Source of the DNA: Hirudo medicinalis
Lineage: Eukaryota; Annelida; Clitellata; Hirudinida; Hirudinidae
DNA: 64,000 bases
Assembly: GCA_011800805.1 (NCBI GenBank)
Contig: MPNW01000028.1
Span: 215,881 to 279,880 of the forward strand
Direction: 5' to 3'
The notes beneath the pieces were generated by a model, which saw only the letters and a list, made by a program, of their open reading frames with translations, made no database searches and was not told the origin of the DNA. Both the position numbers and the translations under genes were made by a program. Shown one piece after another: positions 51,501 to 63,189 of this stretch; position 1 is the first letter of the stretch, and every line of letters begins with the position of its first letter.

Positions 51501-53273
51501 AATTAGATTGGTGGCTTTGGCAAATTTATGAATAAATTTTGCACTATCGTTTGTTGCAAAGTTGTAAGTAAATTCAAATAAAATCTTGAAGAGAGGAACG
51601 ACAGAACTGAAGAAATATCTGGTGAGCAGAATGTCATCTGCAGAATCATCACCATCATCATCATCATCATCACATCCTTCATCAGTCAGAAGCTCAGACA
51701 GTGGCATAATATCCGTGAACAAGGATGTCATTGATGAAGTTACTTTGAAATCCACAAAATCACTGGATCTCAGGTGGATATCTTTTCTTTTATTTGAAAA
51801 GTATTTCAATGTGATGCAATATCTACGACCTGAGGACAATGTTTGTGATGAAGTGGTTCCATAAAAAGTCAAAAATGAATGCTTATTTGTAGTCAAATTT
51901 ATACATTTTGAAACTTATTATTTTACAATAAATGATAAATAAATTAAATATTTAAGCTTGGTTGATGTTTAAAACATACTATGCTGTTTATCTGTAGAAG
52001 CTATGTATTTTTGCTTTTCTTAATCTCATGTTGCTGATCAAAAATGTTGGTGTTTTTTACCAGCTATTTTTGAGAATTCTTATACTTGTTCATGTTTAGT
52101 CAAAATGACATTTGTTCATCTGCTGTTGTAGTAATAAGAAGCTCCCTGAAGATCCAAGCAATTTATTCATTCTGGCTGTAAAATGTGGGGTAACGCAAGT
52201 AAACTGCTCAAAGAATTTGCTCACATCTCTCCCTGAAGGGTTGGAAATGAATTTCAGCTAATTAATGTTTCACTTTCGCCTTAATCTTATTAGTAATTTG
52301 AATAATTTATAAAGGAATTAAATTTCAAAAGAAATTAGTAAATCAGTTCAGACATTTGTTTAATAATTCTGCAGTTTGATGGGACTAAGAAGTTCTTTGA
52401 TGGAGTTAAATCTGAGCTTCAATAGGATCAGTTATCTTCATCAAGCTGTTGGTTCACTTGGTAGACTAATGCTTCTCAATTTGAGGTTCAAAGCAAATTC
52501 AATGTTTGCTAATGTAATGAATCTTGTCATGTTAATGTTTTGAAAGTGCTTCCAGGCAAATTACAGCTAAATTCATTTACAGTCACTTTACTGCATAATT
52601 TCAGCAACAATTTACTCTCTGAACTGCCATTGGAATTGAATAACCTGAAACTCTTGAGAGAAATAAACATCTCATTTAATAGGTCTGATCAATTAAGCCA
52701 CATTTTCAACTTTGTAAATTAATTCTTTACATCACAAATTATGACAGATTCACCAAGATGCCTGAAGTCCTCTATGAAATGGAAGCTCTTGAGACGATTT
52801 CCATTTCAGATAACAAAGTGGAAAGCTTTGATGCCGTGAGACTCTGTGGCCTAAGCAGACTATCCACACTCGACCTTCAGAACAACAATTTATCGGCACT
52901 TAATCCTATGCTGGGGAGATGCACTCAGCTGCGGTGAGCAACAGTTCACATCGTTCATTCTTTTTTGTTGTTTAATTGCTAGTTGTAAAAGCACTAATTC
53001 AGAAGCTGTAAATGGTTTAGGTTATATTTCTGAATCTTTAGAGAGCCTCATTCGAATTGTCTATCATTGATCGAAAATTAACATGATTGTAAGGGAAGCC
53101 TGCTTGAAATTCTCCTGAGTTTTTAACAGTAACAATAATTTCTACCAATATACTGCAAATTTTGCAGGCATTGCAAGTTGGAGGGCAACTCATTCAGGAA
53201 TCCAGGATTCTCAATACTGAGCAAAGGCACAGCTGCTGTGCTTGAATATCTAAGAGATAAAATTGTTGATTAA
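48565..53273 (+). CDS. LRRC40: LRRC40, leucine-rich repeat protein
   Basis: Fourteen exons: 48565-48703, 48918-49099, 49380-49453, 49584-49713, 50174-50297, 50621-50763, 50969-51141, 51203-51293, 51592-51773, 52132-52239, 52375-52485, 52605-52682, 52748-52933, 53168-53273; 608 residues (human 602). The protein is almost entirely leucine-rich repeats of about 23 residues (LDLRQNRISQLPQELGRLK, ISFNRFTKMPEVLYEMEAL). The LRRC40 hallmarks are the N-terminal KQARKSGILNLSNRAL, the mid-protein LLDGNPLRSIRRDLVS, and the C-terminal KGTAAVLEYLRDKI. ATG 48565 is the first Met; the longer frame starts at TTG. A serine-rich insert (SSPSSSSSSHPSS, from a TCA microsatellite in exon 9) sits between the two LRR halves, where orthologues also have a linker. 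The molecular function of LRRC40 is not well established; no signal peptide or TM helix is seen. Confidence 0.96.
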
Positions 53274-53504
53274 TTGTCACCAATCAGGTCATCTTTCACG
53301 TGCACTTGCACCCACTTCAGGTTGCATTGTTCATTTCAGATACTCGTTTTGAACTTGCCTGCTCCATGCGATATAGTTAATTAGGTCTTGCTTCAAATTG
53401 TGTTATTTTCTACTTTTGTGGCTGTTGCCATCAGCATGAGTCTTGTAAAATCCTGCTCTTTATTAAGGGACCGAAATGAAACATCCAAATATTGACAACT
53501 TTTG

Positions 53505-53510
53505 TTTATT
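53505..53510 (-). terminator. Possible OMA1 polyadenylation signal
   Basis: AATAAA on the minus strand, about 340 bp past the OMA1 stop. It lies inside the presumed LRRC40 3' UTR. Confidence 0.4.
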
Positions 53511-53629
53511 TCTGCATGGAAACACATTATTGATGCTCAGTACATGATTTTAATCATAAGAACTCATGATTGGTTTCTATTATAAGAACAAATTGTTCAC
53601 AATTTAAAACAAAAAAATTTGGGCTCAAA

Positions 53630-53635
53630 AATAAA
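53630..53635 (+). terminator. Possible LRRC40 polyadenylation signal
   Basis: AATAAA about 355 bp past the LRRC40 stop. It lies inside the presumed OMA1 3' UTR, so the two transcripts may overlap tail to tail. Confidence 0.4.
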
Positions 53636-53851
53636 AAATAATGCAAAGATCCAAATTACAAGCGGCAGATTTCTGCTTTTAGTAAAGGTTGAAACTGGAG
53701 AAAAACTGCAGAGGGAGAGGCACTCATAATGCTGCAATGGACTTAGAGCAGGATTAAAGCTAATTTTTGAAATAGTTTCCTAAATGGAACTTGCAAAGAT
53801 ATGAATCAGTTGACAGGTAATGAATGTGAATAACATAGAAGAGGATTTCAT

Positions 53852-56800
53852 TCATTTTGCCAGTGCAGCTGCAGCAGCTGCTTTCATGGCTGCTTCTTTG
53901 TCCTCAACCATCTTCTTCAGCATCTCGATGTCTATCATGCTTGGATTCCCCACCAAATCCGGGCATTTGCAATCTTTCCTTCTCGTAATTGCCTGAAAAA
54001 TGCATATTATGATAAAGTTTTTAAATAATAAGATTCAACCAATGGGCAAACTTAGCAGGTTTATTTTAAGACTCATCAGTTAACTATTTATCAGATAAAA
54101 ACAAAATGGTGCAATAAGTACTGTATCAGTCTTGGATATTTAATATTATTATTAATAGTGCAATGACATCTTGCTAGAAGATATGGAATAAATTCTGCAA
54201 AGTGTATTGAATACAAAAAGAGTTCACCAGTATATTAAAACAATAAAGGCCACTAGATACTGGGCTTATAGATATAACATCAAAATGATCGTTCATGCCT
54301 CGGGTATCAGCCTGTCTAGTTCCACTGCCCTTGACTCGTTAGTTGGATGAGTCGAGAGGAACTCTGGTGCTTCTTCCGAACCTTGCACAGCTGCGATTGC
54401 TGCCCAATTCCTCCAGAAGATGCTACTTTCTCTCACATCAAAGCAAGCCTGAGTTGTGCAGATTTGTCATTTTATAGGTGCTTCGTGTCGTTCATTACGT
54501 AACTACAATCATTTATTTCACGGCATTTGCAATAACAACCATTTTATATAACATAGTTTCACTTGGCTCACTTAAATCACATTTCTTAATATGCAGATAT
54601 TCTGCACATGAAAGAAAGCATTTGGATTTCCAATAATTTAAAAAAAAAGTAAAATATCGTGTAATTGTAAAGACCTCTGACATATCAAGGTTGTGATAAT
54701 AGTTATTCTGTTGCTTAATGTTCCATGTCCTCAATGTGATCAACGTTAACCATTTTTGTTTTATTTTTGGCAACAGTGAAAAGTGGTAATTTTACATTAG
54801 ATTGTCTTGTATCAAATCATCAACAATCAATTGGGAATATTTTGTATCATTACATGAATTATTTGTGCAATTATATGAATTATGGTTATTTAGTGTTTTA
54901 AACCTATCTCCAAAAACATAATTTGCTTTTGGTTGCAAGTGAACAACATCTCATCTTCAGAAAAACATATTTTCCATAAAAAGCCATCAGCTATTACTGG
55001 GAGGGTAAAAGAGCAGGAGGGATAATTATTTGAAGGAATGCTACTCATGCATGATAGTGATCATGATTTAGACTCAAATAAAAACAAAACAGGTTTAAAA
55101 AGTATCACTTTGCATGAACATTATTTGCCAATAACACTTTGATAGAAGATTTTCATATAACTAAATAATAAACTTTGACATGAATAAAACATATGAGCTA
55201 CTTCTTAGATGAATGCACAACTGTCATGTTTTTCAAATGCACCATCATTTTAAGTTTTGCATTTTCATTATTATTGTTGCTGATAATGAAATTTATTTCA
55301 GTAAAACATTGTAACTAATGAATATTATAATGACTGATAAATGTCTTTCATAAATCATTCAAAGAGGTTTTGTTTCAAGATGCTACTGTGGAGCAAAGTT
55401 CAGAAAAACTGCGAAATGTCGAAGTTTTGAATGAATGTTGGCAATGAGTTATTTGCATATTCTACTGAGAAATTCATAAATTCATTACCAAGTGATTTAA
55501 ATTAGAGCTATTTATAATTAATTCCAGGTTATGGTAAACAGAATAATGATCATTCATTAAAAGCTTTTTGTGGAACAGTTTTACTTCTAATGATTAAGTA
55601 AATGACTTTATGCTATGTGCAATGTGACTATTGTTTTTCTTAAACAAGGCAAATAGTTTGCTTCAAGACAACAGTTAAGCACTTTACTTCGAATGAAGTG
55701 AGACCCAGCATTGACATTTGCAAATCTTATGAAAACAAGCATTAGCTTAACAAAGGATGAGTGTTCATGAATAACCAAAAACAAGAACTGATCTTCAATT
55801 GATCATTTCATTTCTCATTCCTTTTGTGATTAAATTGCAAAATGTGATCCTACCTTTGATACAAATTGGAGTCCAACCTCATCTGCCTCCAATTCCAACT
55901 TCCTGCTATAAGGAAGTTCTAGTAACACCTGCACAATTGAATTTGTGATGTTTTAATGATTCCTAAAAAACACAGTTGTTGTTGAAATAACTGAGTTTCC
56001 AGTAATACAACACTTTATTGAAAGTCAATTACATGATGGACGCTACAGGAATCAATATGATCTCAATTTTAACATTAACAATGACTCATAAAGTTATAAT
56101 TGTCTTTAATTGTCAAAAAGAAACAACTCACAGAATTTATTTTATTTTGAACTGCCTGTAAAACTGCAGCCATAGCAGCTGGCATAACAGCCCAAATTAA
56201 TAGCAGACCAAATGCAGTGAAGACATTGATGATTCCTGAAAAACTTAATTTCTCTGCCTTTGAAGGGAATAAAGAATATTAAGATCGGGCTATACATGTA
56301 ACAAGTCAAGAGGACATAATGGGAAACATACTCCGTGCCCAAGTACAGCATGAGCCATCTCATGTCCCAAAATAAATGCCAGTTGATCATCATTTTTTGT
56401 GATTTTTAACAGTCCAGTGTAAACAAAAATGTGCCCATTCTGGATAAAAATTATCAATGCGAATTAAAAGCAAAATATGTTATAAGAATGTAATAATGCA
56501 ATTTTTTAATAAAATTTAAATTAGTAACAGCCTAAGCAAGGTTTTGCACAACATTAAATTGTCTTAATAAATGTGATAAAATAATGATTTACCGGCAAGA
56601 CAAATGCGTTCTCAATTTTCTTATCAATGACATGAAGAACCCAATTCTGTGATTTAACTTCCTCAATATCAGCATTGCTTTTAATGAGATTTTCAACCAC
56701 TTTCCAAACTATGGCATGTAATTCATGTTTTGGATCAAGAACACTGTCTTTACATTCCTCAAGTTGCTAATATTAAAATTGCAAATTAAAACAATTAAAA

Positions 56801-58614
56801 CATTAAAAATTAACCTCTTAATGACTCAGAGGACATCCATAAATTTTGGAGGGGGATTCAAACATTTGTGATGATATTTGGAAATGGGGAGAGGGGGAGT
56901 AAAAAAAAGTGTGATGTCACATTAATTGAAGATTTTTGGAAAAAAAATAAAGAGAAGACTACCCAATGCATGAAATTGGATGATCTTCCTGCATCAAACC
57001 TTTATCATTTTATTAATTTAAATTTTAAGTTTGCAGGAACAACACTTGCTGAAATTTGGTGGCAGATGATCACTGATAATTTTTCCACAGTTAATGAGTA
57101 TATAAAGCCAACAGATGCTGAGCTCCAAGAACAAACTCTCATGTAGATCAGAAATTGTATGATGTCCATATACGATCAAATCTTTATTTAACACAGTTTG
57201 TAAAATGTACTGACAACACATGTTTTATGAAACCAAGAATCTAATATTTTAAAGTAATAATGGCTATACTTCTTCCTTGACCTACACCAATTACCCTGAG
57301 AAATGAAGGCCTTAAGATTTCAGAATGATCAATAGATGGATAGTCTCATAAATTTCCTCTTTATTTTTTGAACAACTTTATTTAATATTCTTTAGTCATT
57401 TCATTGCTATAATTTCTACAAAAGGACAGCATGAAGGGATGTACATCTACTGATGGGCTGCTATTATTTTCTGCCTAATGCATGAAATTGGATGATCCCT
57501 TTCCTCAGACATCAAACCCTTATCGTTTTCTTCCATATACAAGTTGTATTGTGCAATCCATACTTAGTGACAGGATTTGCAAGAAATATCATTTGTATCT
57601 TGCTTCCTTAGTGATGTTGTGCAACCATCTTATGAGACACGAGCAGGAAGCAATTTCATTGCCCAAATGTATCAGACCCGTGAGAATTGCAGCTTGTTGG
57701 AAAGACAAATTATGGTAATAATAGCAAATGAAGAAAATGGAGAATGTGCAGAGTGGATTGATGAGGACTGTTTAGATTTGATGTTTCATTTAAACATCAA
57801 ATGAAACCATAGACAAAAATCATGCTCTGCCCATTTATTCATTGAATGAACATTTATTGCCACTGTGAGAGAATCAGGAACAAACTTTATATCACATTGC
57901 TGACTCACTAAAGATATTTTTATTTAACAATTTATTTTTAGTTCATTTTGCTAATTATTAAAGACATTAAATTTATGCATTTAAACAAAAAAATTTATTA
58001 TGTCTTTCTTTAAGGAGGGGGTAAAAATAGACCAAAATTGTGTGACACCATTTATGAACAGCCCCTTAGTTAAAGAAAATAATTTTTAAATTCAGATATG
58101 AATAAAATGCACCAACTTGCTCCACTTGCATCTCAGAAAGCTGATCGAGTTGATGTCTCTTAAACAAAAGGAATCTGGTTCTGTTTGTAATTGGTGTTGT
58201 CTCAAGATGTGTGAAGTAAAATATTCCTCCCCCAATGGTGATCGTTCCAATGGGAATAGCCCAAAATCGAGGATTGAGTAGATATTTTTTTTTATAAAAA
58301 TCCTTTTTCTCAGGACTCAGTTGTTTCCACCAATTCCGAAAAACCCTACATTTAAAAGTCAACAACGAATTTAGCAACAATGACAAGCCTTCTCTTTGCA
58401 AACATCAAATTACTAACTTGCCACTGAATATCGAAGCAGTTCTGGCAAGGGGTCTGAGGATTAGAGCTAACAATGGGTGTACGTTGCGCTGAGGAGTTGT
58501 ATGGAAACTCCTCGCAAATGCATAGTTGGAAGATGATGCTTTTCTCTCTGCAAGAAGACTAAGACCACTTGGTCTGACGAAGCGAGAAGTGGACAAAATC
58601 GCCGCCCTAAACAT
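53852..58614 (-). CDS. OMA1: OMA1 mitochondrial zinc metalloprotease
   Basis: M48-family inner-membrane protease that is activated by loss of membrane potential and cleaves OPA1 and DELE1 in animals. Exons: 58614-58418, 58345-58117, 56766-56593, 56439-56332, 56257-56132, 55928-55854, 54448-54299, 53992-53852; 399 residues (human 524, so a compact form). The N-terminus FRAAILSTSRFVRPSGL is an Arg-rich, acid-free mitochondrial targeting sequence. One TM helix (FWAIPIGTITIGGGIFYF) precedes the protease domain. Catalytic HEMAH lies near residue 226 after AFVLPNGHIFVYTGLL. The third zinc ligand is the Glu of EADEVG. LSTHPTNESRAVELDRLIP is the conserved M48C tail motif, followed by a CKCP pair and a Lys/Ala-rich C-terminus. 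All catalytic residues are present. The last intron appears to use a GC donor (GAG|GCATGA). Convergent with LRRC40. A repeat element occupies the large intron 56767-58116. Confidence 0.95.
56829..58068. mobile_element. Putative DNA transposon remnant in OMA1 intron
   Basis: Left end agaggacatccataaatttt and right end (reverse complement) aggggctgttcataaatgg form imperfect inverted repeats. Each is followed inwards by AATTTTGG-like and GGGGG-containing sequence. Between them are plus-strand open frames of about 90 and 75 codons with no family I can name. An exact 21-bp word occurs at both 56965-56985 and 57477-57497, showing internal duplication. It reads opposite to OMA1. Superfamily unknown. 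Confidence 0.5.
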
Positions 58615-59195
58615 TCTAGACTATTACCAGCCGACTCAAATCAAAACAGACCACAACCTTATATTTAGATAGAAGCCTTTGCAAACCCCGCCTCTAGATC
58701 AGCAATAAAAAGAGTTGGCTTGTGGTGACCTGTAAGCTGCTCATTACTTATTTATGAAGCGTGTTTGCTGAGCTACTGACTGACTATGTCGTGAAAATAA
58801 AAACCACATAAAATTTTACTTCTTCATTATGTATACTTCCTCTAGAAACTGAGGCTGATATTTGGGATCTAGAAACTCTAAAAATCGGAGTTTTTTTGTT
58901 GGAAGGTGAAGATGAGTTGAGATTAGCATGTTTGCTCTGGATGATTTCCACACTTTAATATTCATGATTGTAATTACGGGGTGAGCTACTTTTTGTAAAA
59001 TTTCAAAAATGCTAAACTACCACCAAACTCATCGCGGCTGACGCTAAAAGCCCCAAACCACAAAAGAATATTAGTTGGGAGTTAAATAAATTTATTTTTT
59101 TATTTATTTCAACCAAAAAGGTCACGAATGACCACTAACGCAAATTGTAGTCAGTTAGTTTATAGATATAGAGTGGTACAGAAAAAAACTTGAAA
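58615..59195. other. OMA1 5' flank
   Basis: Presumed promoter of OMA1 followed by unremarkable AT-rich DNA. No TATA box or gene seen. Confidence 0.4.
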
Positions 59196-59199
59196 TCAT

Positions 59200-60165
59200 T
59201 TAATTATTGGATATTCGTTGAGATCGATGGTAGATAAGCAAGCTTGGAATCTAAATTCCAAGTATGGGTTGACGAGCTGATGATATCTGGGAGCAGAGAG
59301 TTCCAGAGAGGTCACGATTCGATTGACGAAGAATTGGAGCCTATGACTAGTGGACCGTTTTTCTTGGTAAAGACGGAGGGTATGATCACGTGTGCGAGAT
59401 GTTATGAGAACGGGGAATTCCGAAATGATGTGAGTGAAGCTGTGCACTATTTTGTAACAGAGGCATACATCGTGGATGAGGCTTTGGTGTTCGAGGGTCT
59501 TGAGTCTAAGTTTCTGAAGTCCTCCTGTAAAGTAGTGTTCGCAATCCTGGAATAGATTTTGTGAAAATTTTTTGGACATGTTCAGTCTTCGTTACGAGCT
59601 GTTTGCTGTAGGGGCTCCAGACTGGGGAACCATATTCAAGGATTGGCCGAACATAAGTGCAATACGCTCTGATCAATATTCGTTTATTTATTGAGCGAAA
59701 GGATTTGAGAAAGAGACGTATTCTGGTAAAGGCCTTGTGAATGATATTGTTGATGTGGGCTTTAAAAGTGAGTTTACTGTTAATGAGGACACCAAGGTCA
59801 CGGATATTGTCTTTGGAGGATTTGGGTCGTGAGGAAATTGTGTATTTATTGGGCGGGTTGTTGTACCTCGTTCTCTTGATGGAATTATGAAGGCATTTGT
59901 CTGGGGCTAATAGCAATTGCCAGTTTTCACTCCATAACACCAACCTGTCAATAGCAATTTGTAGGGGAGATGATGATGCTGAGTAGAGCTTGATGTCATC
60001 TGCGAATAATTTATATTTGACAGAGTTATCCACAACGATCCACAAAAAGGAAAAGTGTAGGGCCCAGCACGCTACCTTGAGTTACACCAGTTGTCTCATC
60101 TCAATTTTTGGACAATTGACCATTAACCTTGACGGCTTGAGTTCTATTTGACATTCTATTTCCTA
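59200..60165 (-). pseudogene. 5'-truncated jockey/CR1-type non-LTR retrotransposon
   Basis: The minus-strand RT begins at about 60165 with RMSNRTQAVKVNGQLS, then TTGVTQGSVLGP (after a stop). The catalytic segment SVKYKLFADDIKLYS follows, then the thumb region WQLLLAPDKC, DLGVLINSKL, ILEYGSPVWSPYSKQL and, after a frameshift near 59570, the C-terminal segment with LEHQSLIHDVCLCYKI. The endonuclease domain and 5' part are missing, the usual 5' truncation. The (F)ADD active site is intact, but stops and a frameshift make it inactive. Related to the relic at 26195-26900. Confidence 0.9.
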
Positions 60166-60727
60166 ACTAAAGAATGAAAATAACATAACATTAATTTATA
60201 GTGATTTAAGTAGATTAATGTCTGTGTGATAAACCACTTAGAGAATGACAAAAATTCATTTTAGAAATAAATCCATTTTACATAATTATTACAAAATTCA
60301 AATATATTTAAAGTTGTAACAGAAGTTAAGTAATAAAAAATAAAATTAAATAGCATTTACGGCACATCACTTACGTGACAAAACATAGCTCCTTTCTCGT
60401 GAATATTAAGTGTAGAAATCATTCAGGGCAAAAAGCCTCAGCCTAACTTGCTATTAGAGTATAAAATGGAAAAAGCCAAATCGGCGAAGTCATTTTTATT
60501 TGTTTATCAGCAATCCTTATGAAATCAATTTCAATTCAATCAAACCTTATGAAATGTTTTCTCAAGGACAAGAACTCTGCTTAAAATCGATAACCTAACT
60601 CGTTTTGTGAATAATATGTTGTAATTACACTCAAGATATGTAATTAAATATATTATCTGTCTCATGTTTATTTAATCCAAGTTGTTTTAAGCTGTTAGAT
60701 TCTTTATAAATTTATCATAAGACTAAG
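60166..60727. other. Spacer between retroelement and hAT element
   Basis: AT-rich DNA without recognisable features. Confidence 0.4.
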
Positions 60728-62345
60728 CAGTGGCATAGCAAGGCGGGGCGGCATTTTGAAAGGGTACGTAAAAAATACAAAATATAAAAAACGGCCTCCG
60801 CCCCCCAGAGTTTTTTTTTGGCCTCACTTAGACCTTTCGAAATGTATCCATTGAAGGGTTAAATTTCAGTTTAGCATTTGGTATAGTGCATCGATTGAAA
60901 TACAACACATGCGAGTCACACATCAAAGAATCACATTACCAAGCCCTCATCAAGTCACGCCTGTTCCTCTGATCGTCCAGTGATTTCTTTCGATCAGAAG
61001 AATATATATGGAACTATTCCGAGACCATAGCATATTGTTCGTGCATTCTGTTTTCATCAACTTGGTGGTTTTACGTCCATGCGCAAGTTTTATTGTTGTA
61101 TTGAAAAATCATTTTAAGATTAAATTCTTGGATTCGCAAGCATATCGGTGAGTTTGATTAGTGCAAGCTTTATTTCTTTCAATAGTTATTTGTTTTAATT
61201 ATCTGAGTAGATGCCTAAATATGAATAAGTTGTTAGGACAACCAATTGCCTAGCGCTTCCTTCCAAGGCCGATTGCATGAGCTGGTTTGACACACCAAGG
61301 GGTTGTGCCACTCTTCTTTAATAGTCGTTTTGCAGAAATGTTAACTTGATTTGGCATGCAAGTTAACTTATTTAAAATCAATGCAAGTAAATCAAGTATT
61401 AGAGTTTTTGGCTACTATTTTTGGTTGAGAAAGGGTCTGCCCCCCTGAAAAAAGTTGAAATGACGTTCTTGGCTAGGAACTTTTGCTTTAGACAAAATTA
61501 TCAAACGGGCTGTGGAAACTAGATGGAGTAGTCGAGCAGACGCTGTAAATGTTGTGGTGAAGAAATTATCTGAAGTCGTCAATGCCCTGGAGCAGCTCAC
61601 GGAAGAAAGAGAAATTGCAATCACAAGATCAGATGCATCTTTAATTCTCGACTCGGTATTGTCGTTTTCGTTTCTTTCGTTTCTGAGCCTTTGGAAATCT
61701 GTTCTCGCAGAAGTCAATGATGCCCAGAAGAATCTTCAAGCAAAAGGGCTGGATCTGCAACAAAGTTCTGTCAAGCTCATAGCGTTGAGAGATTGCCTTC
61801 TTCAGAATAGAGAAAAGATGATGGACAGTGCAAAGGACGAATCCAAAAAACTTTGCTCTGAAATGGGGATAAGCATGGAGCGTCGAATGTGCAAAAAGAA
61901 ACGAATGGTTGGTGAAGGATTGACTGATGAAGCGCTGGGATTTGATGCTGAGTTGAGACGGGAAATGCTGTGTGTCATAGACAGGTTGACTGAGGAAATA
62001 TCTGGCAGATTTCAGCAAGTTCATGATCTTGCAAACAAGTATGCCTTTCTTATACCGTCAAATCTGCTTGACGATAATTATGACTGTCAGCTTGGCGAAG
62101 TTTGTTTTGTATAAAAGCTGCCTGCTCCAACGCCAACGCTCAAGAATCTGTTCCTCAGAAAAGGGCACATTTCCTGAGCGAGGGCGCCTCCCGGTTTGCA
62201 AGGAGCAGGTGCAGAGCCAAAAGGAGATATACAGTGCTTTGCCTAAATTTGGCCCAGGTTCAAGAATTACACAATTTGAACCTATTAAATTACTGCTGAT
62301 TTTTGACCCAAATATCATTTATATCATTCACAAAATCGTATTTAA
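60728..62345 (+). mobile_element. hAT element remnant with ZMYM1-like transposase fragment
   Basis: Left end cagtggcatagcaaggcggg with a nearby GCCTCCGCCCCCC stretch resembles hAT terminal sequence. An open frame at about 61509-62114 gives VETRWSSRADAVNVVVKKL, then ILDSVLSFSFLSFLSLWKSV, AKGLDLQQSSVKLIALRD and RRMCKKKRMVGEG. This matches the mid-region of ZMYM1-type hAT-derived proteins, where TRWSARADA marks the segment before the insertion domain. The N-terminal finger and C-terminal dimerisation region are not visible, so it is internally deleted. The right end is not identified; the end given is approximate. Confidence 0.7.
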
Positions 62346-62399
62346 TTAATATACAATAAAATTTAGCAGTAAAATTTGAATATTAGTGGGATTTCATCA

Positions 62400-63150
62400 A
62401 TAAATGCCTTTGATATTGTTTTTCGAGGTTTTCGCCGCTGAGTATGGGGTCTCTTCCTGTCCAGTAAATTATTTTTATTACAGGACTTACAAAAGCTGAT
62501 TATTATAATAAGACTCTACATAAATGGTTCTATTTCCAAAACTCACTTATGTAATGTAAGTACTGTTAGTTTACATTATTATAGATGGGTTCTGGAAAGA
62601 GACTTAATGATATCGAAAAAGGACAAATAAAGGCCATTAAAGACTTGAATTTGTCTATTTCAGATATTTCTAGGAGGGTTAATCGATATAGAAAAGGTTA
62701 TAAGACGTTATTTGAATGATCCAGAAAGTTATGGAACAAAAACTAGTCCAGGAAGACAAAAACTTTCTGAACCTGAGAATCAAGTTGTCCTCCGCGAAGC
62801 TTCCAAGGGGTTTAGCTCAACAAGAGACTTAAAAAATAACTTAAATTTGGAGGTTAGTCGATGGACCGTATTCAGATGCCTTCAGAGGACTAGTTTCCTG
62901 AAGTTTGTTAAGCGTCAGCACCAACCACTTCTAACGGAGGCTCACAAGAAGATCCGGCTAAACTGGACAAAAGAGATGGTGAGTTCGGAGATGAACTGGG
63001 ACTCTGTTATTTTTTTCAGATGAAAAGAAATTGAATTTGGATAGTCCAGATGGCTATAAATATTATTGGCACGATGTCAGAGGGCCCAAAAAAACATTTT
63101 TAACAGAAATTTCGGAGGTGGCTCAGTGATGGTCTTGAAAGCGCCAATGA
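62400..63150 (+). mobile_element. Tc1/mariner element, 5' part (copy 2)
   Basis: A leader with ggggtctcttcctgtccag is followed at 62587 by a transposase frame MGSGKRLNDIEKGQIKAIK. A small frameshift near 62690 leads to SYGTKTSPGRQKLSE (paired-like HTH linker) and TVFRCLQRTSFLKFVK (second HTH). After another shift comes FSDEKKLNLDSPDGYKYYWHD, the region of the first catalytic Asp (SDEK) of Tc1/Tc3-type DDE transposases. The rest of the DDE domain and the 3' end are lost at about 63150, where other repeat sequence begins. Shares leader and start with 21825-22160. Confidence 0.85.
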
Positions 63151-63189
63151 TTGGAAAATTGCGGCCGATATGGAAGGGTTGAAGATTAT

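Noticed and set aside
51498..51896. 132-codon minus-strand open frame
   Set aside because: Antisense shadow of LRRC40 exon 9 and flanking intron; its acidic run is the complement of the serine (TCA) tract.
59244..59555. 103-codon plus-strand open frame
   Set aside because: Antisense of the non-LTR retroelement C-terminal region.
61641..62024. 127-codon minus-strand open frame
   Set aside because: Antisense of the ZMYM1-like hAT fragment; no domain of its own.
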